Shown: positions 23,814 through 33,155, counted from the stretch's first letter. The stretch is 64,000 nucleotides of DNA from Symbiodinium natans (GCA_905221605.1 CAJNDS010002545.1:137501-201500), one strand, 5' to 3'. Notes: generated from the letters alone by a model not told the origin. Numbers and translations: made by a program.

Positions 23814-26800
23814 CTTGACAATGAGGGGAGCGCATAGCGATGTCTAGGGTTAGGGTTTAGGGTTTAGGGCTTAGGGTTTAGGGATGGTTTAGGGTTTAGG
23901 GGTTTAGGGTTTAGGGGTTAGGGTTTAGGGTTTAGGGGTTAGGGGTTAGGGGATAGGGGTTAGGGGTTAGGGGTTAGGGGTTAGGGGTTAGGGGTTAGCG
24001 TCTGGGGTTTCGGGTTTGGGGTTTGGGGTTTGGGGTTTAGCGTTTCGCTTTGTGTTTGACAGGGATCCACTTTTATCCTTACAAAAAGAAAACATTGTGT
24101 ATGTAGATAAATGCATATGTGTTATATACATACATACATACATACATACATACATACATACATACATACATACATACATACATACATACATACATACATA
24201 CATACATACATACATACATACATACATACATACATACATACATACATACATACATACATACATACATACACACACACATACATACATACATACATACATA
24301 CATACATACATACATACATACATACATACATACATACATACATACATACATACATACATACATACATACATACATACATGCATGTGTGTGTGTTCAGTAT
24401 GTTTATGTGCATGTACGCATGTTGCTATGGGACGCGCCATACATACAGCTTCTCACTTCATATGAAGACGGATGAGTCAATGGTCCCACCATGCGTATCA
24501 CAATAAGGCCCAAGATCAAAGCCGTTCCACCCCTTGAAAAACCCACCCTCATGAAAGTAGGAAATTGCAGGATCCATGAAGGACAGAACAAGAAAACACA
24601 AGCGCTGCGAGCTTGAGGCTCCGAGTCCCTATCTTGGCACACTGGAAGGACCACCAACTCTGAATTTTGGGGGAAGCTTCCCGATGAAACTGACAATGCG
24701 GACGTGCCTGCTGGCTGACGGATTCCACGAAAGTGCCAGTTATCAGATTCATGACTGCCAAGTAGCCTCGACGCGCAGGGATTCGGTTTGCTGGGCGAGT
24801 TTGGCCAAGGGAGACTATGCGCCTCTTGAGCCTCTTGAAGCCCCCATGGGGCCCCTCCCATCACACCCTTCAGGGACTTAGGGCTTTAGGGCTTTGGAAG
24901 CCATAGGTGTTTTGCTAGGATTCACAAGGGTGTTGGGGTTTAAGGTTCGGGGGAGGGGGACTCCTCTGAAGCATATTCCTGGGCTTCATTGCGGCCGTGC
25001 TTCAGGTGGGTCTTGGACTTCTGTAGGGAACTTCTGAAGGAGGACATGAAACGAGGGTACAAGTATTGAACACAAAAAAAGCGCGTTCGCCAATGTGCCG
25101 AACTGTGACAATTCCCTTCAGCTTGCTGATCCTCCCCCCCTCAACTCCAACTCCGCCGCGAGCCCTAAACCCTAAACCCTGAACCCAAAACCCGAAACCC
25201 GAAACCCGAAACCCTAAACCCTAAACCCTAAACCCTAAACCCTAAACCCTAAACCCTAAACCCTAAACCCTAAACCCTAAACCCTAAACCCTAAACCCTA
25301 CCAAACCCCAAACCCTCAAAACGCCAACTCCGAGGAGCTGTAGGCGAGCCAGAGCACCAAGAAGACTGCATAGGCAGGGGAGACGTGGTCTGCGAGGGGC
25401 CTCGCAGCAGAGGGCCCTCTGGACCCTAAACTCGAAACCCTAGGATTTGGGGGGAGTTTAGGGTTTAGGGTTAGGGGGTTTAGGGTTTAGGGTTTAGGGT
25501 TTAGGGTTTGGGGTTTGGGGTTTGGGGTTTAGGGTTCAGTTGGGGTTGAGGGTTTAGGCCCGAAACCCTAAGCCGAATCAACATCCAACCCCCTCAACGC
25601 TGGTCTTGGAACCTGACGGTTGTTCGCGTAAACCCCATAAGCCGTACAAACCCCACTCAGCCCCCTGCACCCTAAACCCCTAAACCCTTGTAAGCCCTAA
25701 CCTAAAGTCATTGAAATCACTTGTGATGCTCACCCTCCAGAGTCGATTCTTGTCCCTCCCTAAGGAAAAAATTATGTTTCTTAGCAGGACCCCCACCGGG
25801 GCGAAATGACCTCCGAGAGAGCCCCAAGCCCTGAAACCCCAAAACCCTAAGCCTTAACCTGCAAGAGCTCTACTCACTCTGCCGCAACATCTTTTTGGGG
25901 GCAACCCTAAACCCTGTAAACCCTATACCCATCCCTGCCATCTTTTTGGGGGCGAAAGGCTTCTGAAGCCCTAAACCCTAAACCCTAGACCCTAAACCCT
26001 AAACCCTAAACCCTTAATCCTAAACCCTAAGCCTCCAAAAAAAAGGCATCTTCGTCTTTTGGGAGGCTTCTGAAGCCAGGTGGCTTCATGACATCGTTCC
26101 AGTCGATGCCGCCCGTGAGGGATTGGAAGAGCGAGAGCATACCTCGGCTGTTTTTGGCTTAGGGTTGGGGGTGTAGGGTTTCCTAACCTTTAAACCCTAA
26201 ACCCTGAACCCTAAACCCTAAACCCTAAACCTTAGTGCAGCCGTAAGGCTCAAGGGAATGTTGCCCCACCAGACCCTGAGCTCCAGCGTGGAGGTACCTC
26301 GGAAGGATTTCAGCTCGCTTCCTGCTTGAAGCCATCTGTCAAGATTACGAAGGTTTAGGGTTGAGGGTTGAGGGTTGAGGGTTGAGGGTTTAGGGTTTAG
26401 GGTAGCCTGGGAAGATCTGGGAAGCTTATGCTACGTTCATGGGGGCCAATAGGACTACGGGAAGGGTAAAAACCTCTGATTCGTCGGCTGCCCTGGGAAG
26501 GAAACAAGGGACTCGTCGTCGTCGTAAAGACTTAAGTGCCTATAAGAGCGTCCTTTTTACAAGAGAATCCTACCATTTGGGGGGTCTAAATTGCAGGGGG
26601 ACCCCGTATTTTCGCAAACTCCCACATGAAAGCCCCCGGAGCAGGCGTCTGCTGCGGCACTTCTGTGAGGGGCCGGGAAACTTCCAGGATTGTCCAGGGC
26701 GTGCTGGTAGACCATGCCCGTGAGCTCGATGGCCATGATCTGAGGTTTAGGGTTTAGGGTTTAGGGTTTAGGGTTTAGGGTTTAGGGTTTAGGGTTTAGG

Positions 26801-29800
26801 GTTTAGGGTTTAGGGTTTAGGGTTTAGGGTTTAGGGTTTAGGGTTTATGGGTTTAGGGTTTAGGGTTTAGGGTTTAGGGTTTAGGGTTTGGGGTTTAGGG
26901 TTTGGGGTTTAGGGTTGAGGGTTTGGGGTTTGGGGTTTAGGGTTTGGGGTTTAGGGCTCAGGGCAAAGACTTCTGATGCACGGAAGAGATGGTGGCGCTT
27001 CTACATGCTCACTCACAATGCCAGAGCTTAGTCTTCCGGCGGAGCCGGCAAAGGAGTGATCTTCAGTACTCAGACATATGCAGCCCGCTCCTACAAAAGA
27101 ATCCATGGAGGCTCCATAAAGCCTCCAGCCCCACCGCACACCAGGTGGGAACATTCCACACCGCAACTTTTGGCATCCTATGTGCCTGTTGTCGAAATCA
27201 GTCAGCCCATATGGCTAAGCCAAGAATTGGAGATGGTCGCACGGAGTGTAGATGGGGTGAGGGGGAGTTTGACACTTCCTACTCGGCCATCTTTCGCTGC
27301 TAGAGGAGACATATATGAGACGCAATCTTTCTTCAATAGAATATATCATCACATTTTTGGAAATTGAAAATGCATGTAACTAATTGATCAGACGGCAAAA
27401 CCCCTTCAAACGTCGCACTTCCGGACCCCTGATGGCTGTCACAATTGTTGGGCAGCGGAATCCGAACGATCCTCGTTTGGATCGCAAAACTTTGTCAAAA
27501 CAGAGCCGAGTGTCGTAGATCATGATGAAGAGAAATGCACAGCTCCAGAAGAACGTACGAAGGGACCTGGGGCTCAAGCAGCTTCGAGATGGAACCAGGG
27601 CAGTTCTGAGCAAAATGTTGCTGATGGTCTGGGCAGTCGCAACTTGAATCGCGCTCTCTACACCCTGGAGGGCAATGCATGCAAACGAAACCATCCTAAA
27701 GCTGAACTACGTCCAGGATTTCACACCCTCAACCCTTATCGGACCCCTAACCTCTCATCCTTAAGCCCTGAACCTCAAACCCTCAAGCCGAATCCGGTCC
27801 CTACAAGGTTCGTCTCTAAGCCCGGCGGCAAAACAAGGCAGCTCACGATCAGCTGCAGGTTCTCGGAGAAGCGGACTGTGCGGATCAGGCGGACAACCTG
27901 CCCACAATTTGGGGATATTTGGGGGGCTTCCGATATTGGGGGGGGGGGGGGGGGGGGGGGATCCTTGTTGGGGAGTCGTGCACAAGAGCGGTTGTAGCTA
28001 CAAGACCTCACACGGACACTTCCCAAAATAGGGGTACCCCTTTCATACCCCAAGTAGAAGAGAATACCCTTAAAGGGAACCACCCAAAAGGGCCCCCCCT
28101 ATTTTCGGAACCCCCCCATATGATCCACATGATGGCCTTCCTATGTTCGTCATGGTTTCCCAGTCTAGGAAGCCCTAAACCCTTCTCCCTAAGCGGTCTT
28201 TAGGTTAGCTTCCACCGAAGATTTGTCCTGCCACTTAGGAGCCTTACGTCGACTGTCACGAGCATGACGCAGTCCAGAACCCGCCGAGACGTAAGCACAG
28301 CAGGTTGCACAATACAAGTGGTTTTCATGCAGTCTAGACATGACGCATACATTTTGATATGTTAGCACTAAAACCCCCTTTTCTAAGGTATCTGGAGAAT
28401 CTTCGGGGCGTCCTACATATCACCGGACTCCGCCAGTGGGCACAAGATATCACCAAGCTGCCAGACTCCTCAAGACTACCACCGGAATTAGATTTGGCTC
28501 CGAAGGTCACCCTCAGACCGAAAAACTCCAATAACCTGTCATTGGGCATTAAGGCTTAAGGAATATGAGTCGGGTTTAGGGTTTAAGTTTAGGGTTTAGG
28601 GTTCAGGGTCGAGGGTACCACAAGATTTTGGGACATCTTCCTTAATTGAGCGAGATTGGGGACTTCAGAGACATGGGGCAACCCGCTGACTGCCTTGATA
28701 CCTCGCATCACGGTTATCACTCTCCTGGGGGCGGCTTCTCTGCCCAACTTCATCCGTTCAGGGGTAGAAGGAGGGACCCTAGAAGGGACCCTTAATCTTA
28801 TTCCCCTATAGATCCCTTATATATATATATATATATATATAGATAGACCTTATATAGTCCCTAAATGCCCCTAAACAACCACTAAGGTCCCTTACAAGGG
28901 TCCCTCCTTTAGTCCCTTGAATCCGGGATGATACGAACAGATGAAGGTATAAACGCTAAAGCTGGTTTTGTAGGGTATGCAAGGGGTAGACATGTAGGGG
29001 CCATGTTAAGGGACCATGTAGCTACTCTTAGCATAAGACTGACACGACAGAATGGACGATGAGGATACTAATGATAGTCGCAACCAGAATAGCTACTGAT
29101 GGCTCTGAGCACAATGTTATTTCCACGTGAGTAACACCTACATTAAGCAGAATACTCCTCTTCTGACGAACAATAATTACAAAAACGAAGCTCTTCATAA
29201 GAATGCTAATAATAATGTTAATAGTCGTAATACACTGCTTGACAGAGGGGCGGGTCTGAGGCTGAAACTCTGCAGGAAATCCTCTGCCTTCTGATCCGTA
29301 GCTCAGGTGCGTTTACTGCCCATGACACACAGAAAAGGCCAAGAGTCATCAACGGCGCGTTTGCAACCTGGGGCGACATTTGGATCCAGGTTCCAATCGG
29401 TCAAGGGAACTTGCACTGGAATTGCCAGGCATGGGCAAGCTGAAAGCTGCCTGTGACCCTAGGCTCTCGGGATTGCGGGACCCTTTTTTTAAAGGTATAA
29501 GGGCCATACTAGGATTATATTAAGGGGAACCTAGGGGTACAAGGGGTACAACATTAGGAGTACGAGTAGGCAGCCCTGCAAGAGAGCTGCGCAAACGGTC
29601 ATCAAGCCCTTGCGCAAGCCTAGAAACATCAGAGAACACGTTGGCAATTCCTTCGTCATGTACAGCACTATACGATATACTTATATACTTACATATTGAT
29701 GTGATGTGTATGCTATACAGACAATCGTATACAGGTAGGATGCCAGGCTCTTCACGAATGTCAACCCTCCAGAGCCTTGAGTCCTGCTGCCATCAAGGAT

Positions 29801-32800
29801 TGAAATCATGTGGCAGTAAGAATTTTCGAAACAAGAAAAGCTTGCCCTGAAACAAAACAAACAAAAAACAGACACATACTCCGAAAAATGAGGCCCTCTT
29901 AAATCCAGTAAGGCAAAGCACGCTTGTCTTACGGCCTGCCTAGAGCAACACCATCCCCTGACCCCCCCGCCCCACCCAAAAGAAAAAACATTAGAATAGA
30001 TAAATATTCGCACAAGACAAAACACTAAACCCCGAAACCCGGTGCAGTTTGCCCCCCCCCCCCCCCCCCCCCACACCGAAACCCTACACCCTAAACCCAG
30101 TTCTCTGGCCTCTCTCCAGACTCCTTGGCATATCTTGGCGCCTCACGTCGTCCCCGACGCTGGTCACTGTCGCAATGAGAATCAAGGTTTCCTCAATGAG
30201 CTGAACGCCCTGGCGTGAAGTCATGTAATTCACGGGCCTTAATAAATAGAATCGGGTTTCCGGTGGTTATGCAAGTAACAGAAGAATTACATAGGGATCC
30301 GAAGGGTGCAATATAAGGGGCCTTAATAATTAGAACCGTGTTTTTTGCTTTTTTGGGGGGGTCATCATAGTATAATTACATAGGGACCATAACGCAAGAG
30401 TATTCGTAGCTTATTCCGGGCCCTATATTCGGGCTTCTTAAGCTCGGACAGCGTCTCTCGGTTTGATTAGGATGGTACTTGAGGCAACCTTCTACTGCAC
30501 GCGGGGTCATATAGGGATTGCAAGGGGATCCTAAACCCTAAACCCTAAACCCTAAACCCTAAACCCTAAACCCTAAACCCTAAACCCTAAACCCTAAACC
30601 CTAAACCCTAAACCCTCAGCCCATCATCTTGGTGCCTTGGATTCCTGTGTTGGCGAAGTGTGGGCTAGTGCCGGGTCCCTGCTGGGAATTGAGGGCATGA
30701 TATTATGTGTGTATTCATTTTTTGTTCATATTTGTTTAAATTCTTTTAGATTCATTTACTCTGTTATGCTCTGTGTATGATATGGAGCAAGTAATGGTCC
30801 CCAAGCCCCAAACCCTCCCGACCCTTTGGGTACGATGGGTAGTCCGACCCCGGAGGGATCCGGAGGGTGTAGGGCTCAGAGCTTTACGGCCCGGTTCTGG
30901 GCTTAGATTCCCCCACAGACGTCAACTTCCAAACGGAAAAGAGCCCTTCCAGCAATCCTCAACCTAACCCCCTCCATCTGATTCCCCCGGACGCGAATGC
31001 CTCTCTGCCCTCCAGCACTGCCTCTCTCGATGAGCTTCCCCCAGCGTGCGGATGCCGCAAACTTCTGCCATTGCCGCCGAGGGGCCACGATACACAAGTC
31101 GATGATGTTCCAGGCACAACCTCACATGCATCTCTATCGTAAACAGGAAAAGCAGTGTTTGGCCAATTTCCCTGCTGTTTTGGCTTCCTGAAACGTTTAG
31201 GAGGCTGGCATGGTGCTTAGGATGGCTTGGGGAGGGCACCAAAACAAAAGACCCAGAGACTCCAAAACCCCTTAATTAAGGAATATACCTTAAATCATAT
31301 TAGGGTTCCTATTCTAATTTAGGGTATATTCCTTAATTAAGGGGTTTTGGAGTCTCTGGGGACCCAAGCCAACGGACGAGCAGCCGTACATGGTGAAGAA
31401 GCGGCAGCGATGAACGAAAAGACGCAGGCCTGAGAATAACTTAAGCCCCCCCACCCCCTCCCCCGTAAGAGCGCGCTGCAGGCCCCCCGGAGTAGGTTTT
31501 GGGGCATGATGCGGGCCTACTTCCACAGTGAAGAAGACGCAAAAGATGATGTCGGTGATGCGAAAGCCGATGGGGACCTTGGCGGACAAGCCAAAGAGAC
31601 CCTCCAAGAGATCTTCAGCTCACGAGTGCAACACAACCTTCTTTTTCTCTGTCTTATGAAGCGTTCGCTTCGCTGAGTGCGAAGAAAGGCTCAAACACAG
31701 CTCAGGAAGCTTAGAGGTGCTTGGGGGGCTTAGGGCTCTACTCCCTAAAGCCCTAAACCCAAAACCCTAAACCCTATTGCGAGCTCCTAAAGCCCCCTAA
31801 ACCCCAAACCCTCAACAAAACTGGGAGCTTTTGAATGGCAGACAATGGGAAGCTTTACACTGCCCGACTGCTGCAGCGTGGGGCCTCACGGGATTGTGCG
31901 GTGGCAATGGAGTCGATCTGGATACCGATCTGCAGCGAGTTGAGCAGTATCCTGGCAAAGCAGAAATCTTACATCCCCTTCTGAAGAAGGCTCAGGGGCA
32001 TTTTATAAGTAGGGGGTTCTTCGTGCCCTAAGGTTCTAAGCCTACTTACCCTTCACCCTACGTATATAAGTGCCCATGAACCTCCAAGTTCGATTGCATG
32101 GCATCCTGGAAACACATCCCCCCCCCCCCCCCCCGCCCCCGGGCTACACCAGACTTCTTGAGGATTGGGGGTTGAACAAGTTTTTAATAGGGTCCATATG
32201 GGGGCTTATATGGCGTGGTTTAGAGGGCTTAGGGGCCTCTTTTCCTCAAGGCACTCCATTTGGGAATGCTTTGTGAGCCTAGACTGGCCGGCGCATCTGA
32301 TCCTAGTCGCGGGACGTGAAGCGTTTCGTTTTTTGGGTGTAAGAGGCAACTTGCTCATCCGTTCCCAGAGACAACAGCTTCAATGCTGTGTCCCAGGACT
32401 TAAGGACCCCCCTGGAACCTAAACCCTAAACCCTAAACCCTAAACCCTAAACCCTAAACCCTAAACCCTAAACCCCAAACAAAGCCCAGAACCGACTCGG
32501 GCCTCCTAGCACAAGCACTGCTCAGAGCACTCTTCAACCCTGAGACTCCAAAACCCCTTAATTAAGGAATATACCTTAAATCATACTAGGGTTCCTATTC
32601 TAATTTAGGGTATATTCCTTAATTAAGGAATATACCTTAAATCATATTCGGGTTCCTATTCTAATTTAGGGTATATTCCTTAGTTAAGGGGCTTTTGGAG
32701 TCTCTGGGAACCCTGAGATCCCGTCATGGCCATCGTGCAGCACTCGAAGTAAGGGCTGCAGATGATCCGCCGAATCCGCCTCGCAAGCCAAGCCAGAGAG

Positions 32801-32801
32801 G
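18517..32801 (-). CDS. Voltage-gated cation channel, 6-TM single domain with C-terminal EF-hand (23 exons, 5' end incomplete)
   Basis: Predicted plasma-membrane or organelle cation channel opened by voltage and probably tuned by Ca2+. Exons, 5' to 3' on the minus strand (high-low): 32801-32726, 31951-31885, 31601-31517, 31429-31385, 31120-31086, 30209-30142, 28724-28694, 27897-27845, 27566-27515, 26739-26685, 26321-26250, 26142-26085, 25400-25339, 24766-24708, 23813-23788, 23354-23316, 22508-22478, 21876-21804, 21304-21249, 20296-20235, 19901-19829, 19755-19700, 18607-18517. They total 1325 nt (about 441 codons) and phases agree at every junction. The order is S1, S2, S3, an S4 with regularly spaced R/K, S5, P-loop (SLTGGIDW), S6 (AVMNLITGTFVESV), then an EF-hand and a TAG stop. 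Donors by my reading are 12 GC, 6 GA and 4 GT; all acceptors are AG. Least certain are the 27845 donor, the 19700 donor, the 23788 donor and the 5' limit. An N-terminal cytoplasmic part and start codon should lie above 32801. The family is clear from motifs; ion selectivity is not. Confidence 0.85.
18919..19464. mobile_element. Terminal-inverted-repeat element, copy 2, in the last channel intron
   Basis: Same ends, same order of internal variants (for example TTAAGTCTTAAACCTTAAACC) as 11382-11930, differing mainly in homopolymer and array length. It lies between the last two channel exons and ends in a (TA)n run. Confidence 0.7.
20327..20470 (+). repeat. TTTAGGGG array in a channel intron
   Basis: About 15 eight-base units including a GTTCAGGG sub-run. 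It lies 30 bp 5' of the EF-hand exon acceptor. Confidence 0.9.
21007..21108 (+). other. Protein-like segment, antisense inside a channel intron
   Basis: Plus frame YCDAIHSASDEDYSAYCLVH then TGLCALASSLLCK; it lies in the intron between the two exons that form the EF-hand. Confidence 0.25.
21599..21660 (+). other. Protein-like segment, antisense inside a channel intron
   Basis: TTAG|G is followed by SNKLSYLEYGNYYRKRNVGS on the plus strand, between CCCTAAA/TTCAGGG tracts. Antisense to the channel gene. Confidence 0.25.
21950..22228 (-). other. 92-codon ORF inside a channel intron
   Basis: ATG at 22226-22228, containing DPKSQKHRWKKGDRKKCHRL. It lies in the 21877-22477 intron of the channel and cannot be part of its main frame. 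Confidence 0.25.
22289..22383. mobile_element. CTTGAAGGTTCATGG element in a channel intron
   Basis: Ends CTTGAAGGTTCATGGGTACG and CCCCCATGAACCTGCAAG; related to the 40560 element but with a different core. Confidence 0.55.
22983..23070. repeat. Inverted repeat GTATGGGC
   Basis: CGAAGTATGGGCCCTTGG at the left and its approximate inverse AAGGGCGCCCATACTTGG at the right, with a TA-rich centre; in a channel intron. Confidence 0.4.
23840..24045 (+). repeat. Mixed TTTAGGG and GGGGTTA array in a channel intron
   Basis: Contains a run of six or more TTAGGGG units and a TTTGGGG run. Confidence 0.9.
24121..24385. repeat. CATA tetranucleotide microsatellite
   Basis: About 64 CATA units with one CACACACA interruption, in the intron after S6. 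The long frames across it on both strands are artefacts. Confidence 0.98.
24708..25400 (-). CDS. Channel exons for S6
   Basis: Exon 25339-25400 encodes PLADHVSPAYAVFLVLWLAY and exon 24708-24766 encodes YLAVMNLITGTFVESVSQQ. Joined at TACA|GC ... GAG|GC they give one continuous S6 with the conserved N-x-x-T-G-x-F end. The 572-nt intron holds a CCCTAAA array of roughly 20 units (25164-25305). Confidence 0.9.
24946..25060 (-). other. Protein-like ORF with stop inside the S6 intron
   Basis: Frame FMSSFRSSLQKSKTHLKHGR then NEAQEYASEESPSPEP and TAA at 24946. It sits between the two halves of S6 and cannot be in the functional channel. A truncated isoform or chance. Confidence 0.3.
25164..25305 (-). 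repeat. CCCTAAA array inside the S6 intron
   Basis: A short CCCGAAA run then about 15 CCCTAAA units, sense TTTAGGG with respect to the channel gene. Confidence 0.95.
26085..26142 (-). CDS. Channel pore-loop exon with selectivity filter
   Basis: A 58-nt exon encodes MLSLFQSLTGGIDWNDVM. It resembles the pore loop of voltage-gated Ca2+ channels (T-G-E-D-W-N-x-V-M in some animal repeats) but has T-G-G-I-D-W-N-D-V-M, so the usual glutamate is absent and an aspartate lies one position on. It is preceded by phase-1 AG|GT and followed by a GC donor. Confidence 0.9.
26250..27566 (-). CDS. Channel exons for S5 and the outer turret
   Basis: Exon 27515-27566 encodes SLRTFFWSCAFLFIMIY, exon 26685-26739 encodes IMAIELTGMVYQHALDNP and exon 26250-26321 encodes a hydrophilic turret ending VWWGNIPLS just before the pore helix. 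The first two introns use GA donors. The 26740-27514 intron contains a TTTAGGG array (antisense to the gene) that reaches almost to the acceptor of the 26739 exon. Confidence 0.8.
26742..26960 (+). repeat. TTTAGGG array inside the S5 intron
   Basis: About 28 units, the last third mixed with TTTGGGG. Opposite orientation, relative to the gene, to the 25164 array. Confidence 0.95.
27845..28724 (-). CDS. Channel exons for the S4 voltage sensor
   Basis: S4 is split between a 31-nt exon (28694-28724) and exon 27845-27897. Joined at AAG|GC ... CAG|G they read RVITVMRGIK followed by VVRLIRTVRF, which puts R, K, R, R, R at every third residue, the signature of a voltage sensor. The exact regularity across the junction is strong support for the splice choice. 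The 3' end of the second exon (GA donor at 27844) is the least certain junction of the gene; two or three residues of the S4-S5 linker may be missing. Confidence 0.85.
28021..28118. mobile_element. GGGGGTTTCCGAAAT-family element in the S4 intron
   Basis: Right end CCCCCCTATTTTCGGAACCCC; left end CTTCCCAAAATAGGGGTACC. It lies between the two S4 exons. Confidence 0.5.
28768..28917. mobile_element. GGAGGGACCC inverted-repeat element
   Basis: Left GAAGGAGGGACCCTAGAAGG, right GGTCCCTTACAAGGGTCCCT, around a (TA)n centre, 44 bp 5' of the first S4 exon. Confidence 0.5.
29303..29664 (-). other. Two protein-like segments inside a channel intron
   Basis: 29570-29664 reads AVHDEGIANVFSDVSRLAQG and onward; 29303-29456 reads LAIPVQVPLTDWNLDPNVAP and onward to TGA. 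Both lie between the S3 and S4 exons, whose direct join is in frame, so the main transcript must skip them. They may be alternative exons, an unrelated nested gene, or chance. Confidence 0.3.
30142..31120 (-). CDS. Channel exons for S3
   Basis: A 35-nt micro-exon (31086-31120) encodes CAWNIIDLCIV; exon 30142-30209 encodes GVQLIEETLILIATVTSVGD. The W-N-x-x-D motif marks the start of S3. Both introns have GC donors. The intron between the two exons is about 0.9 kb and carries a TATAGGGGCC-type inverted-repeat element (30312-30427) and a 12-copy CCCTAAA array. Confidence 0.85.
30312..30427. mobile_element. TATAGGGGCC inverted-repeat element in a channel intron
   Basis: TATAAGGGGCCTTAATAATT to GCTTATTCCGGGCCCTATA, in the S3 intron. 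Confidence 0.55.
30532..30616 (-). repeat. CCCTAAA array in the S3 intron
   Basis: About 12 perfect units. Confidence 0.95.
31252..31360. mobile_element. 109-bp palindromic MITE-like element
   Basis: Arms CCCAGAGACTCCAAAACCCC and the exact inverse at the right end continue through CTTAATTAAGGAATATACC, leaving a short central loop. It lies in a channel intron 25 nt inside the donor of the S2 exon. RNA from either strand would fold into a hairpin. Confidence 0.8.
31385..31601 (-). CDS. Channel exons for S2 and the S2-S3 loop
   Basis: Exon 31517-31601 encodes a hydrophobic S2 with an acidic end (ITDIIFCVFFTVEV). Exon 31385-31429 continues GLRLFVHRCRFFTMYG. Junction GTAG|GC ... CAG|GC, phase 1. 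The FFTM-x-G motif just before S3 is a feature I associate with dinoflagellate channels of this type. The 5' limit at 31601 keeps frame with the S1 exon but is not certain. Confidence 0.8.
31885..32801 (-). CDS. Channel exons for S1
   Basis: Exon 32726-32801 encodes a basic stretch (LARRIRRIICSPYFECCTMA) and exon 31885-31951 continues with ILLNSLQIGIQIDSIA. The join uses a GA donor at 32725 and AG at 31952-31953 and gives a phase-2 codon ATG. The N-x-x-x-I-G pattern at the end of S1 is usual in this channel superfamily. The intervening intron contains a 171 bp palindromic element starting 17 nt inside the donor, plus a CCCTAAA array. Confidence 0.8.
32296..32402 (-). other. Protein-like segment inside the S1 intron
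   Basis: Frame LKSWDTALKLLSLGTDEQVA then SYTQKTKRFTSRD and a stop. It lies in the 31952-32725 intron and is skipped by the S1 join. Confidence 0.25.
32538..32708. mobile_element. 171-bp palindromic MITE-like element with duplicated core
   Basis: Same arms as 31252-31360, but the ATATACC...GGTATAT core is present twice in tandem. It lies 17 nt inside the donor of the first S1 exon. Confidence 0.8.
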
Positions 32802-32813
32802 CTTTTGCAGGGG

Positions 32814-32985
32814 TGGTTTGGGGTTTAGGGTTTAAGGGGTTTAGGGTTTTGGGGTTTTGGGGTTTTGGGGTTTTAGGGTTTTAGGGTTTAGGGTTTAGGG
32901 TTGAGGGTTTAGGGTTTAGGGTTTAGGGTTTAGGGTTTTAGGGTTTTAGGGTTTTAGGGTTTAGGGTTTAGGGTTTAGGGCCAGG
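32814..32985 (+). repeat. TTTAGGG/TTTTAGGG/TTTTGGGG array
   Basis: Immediately upstream of the first identified channel exon; three unit types in blocks. Confidence 0.95.
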
Positions 32986-32995
32986 GATCGAGAGA

Positions 32996-33155
32996 TTGAG
33001 AAGTTGAAGATGAGTGCAGGGGGGTCTCCAGGGCGGCCAATCACCACTGCGAAAGTGGTTAAAACAGCCAACGCGCCGCGGCCTGCGACCAAACGACCAC
33101 GGCTTAGGGCTATTGCTCGAAGCATTCGAAAGCTCGAATCATGAGAAGCTGAAGC
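32996..33155 (+). CDS. Basic ORF fragment, strand uncertain
   Basis: Plus frame with REIEKLKMSAGGSPGRPITT, then KVVKTANAPRPATKRPRLRA and a stop after KLES; it looks like a lysine/arginine-rich C-terminus. The minus strand also has an open, more hydrophobic frame, so the strand is not settled. Confidence 0.35.

Noticed and set aside
23988-24475. ORFs of 96-150 codons on both strands (YIHTYIHT, MYVCMYVC)
   Set aside because: Translations of a CATA tetranucleotide microsatellite inside a channel intron; all frames are open because the repeat lacks stops.
31121-31242. Hydrophobic frame TLLFLFTIEMHVRL as a second S2
   Set aside because: It lies just before the S3 micro-exon and overlaps its acceptor in another frame; S2 is already accounted for at 31385-31601, so this is probably the pyrimidine-rich intron end.
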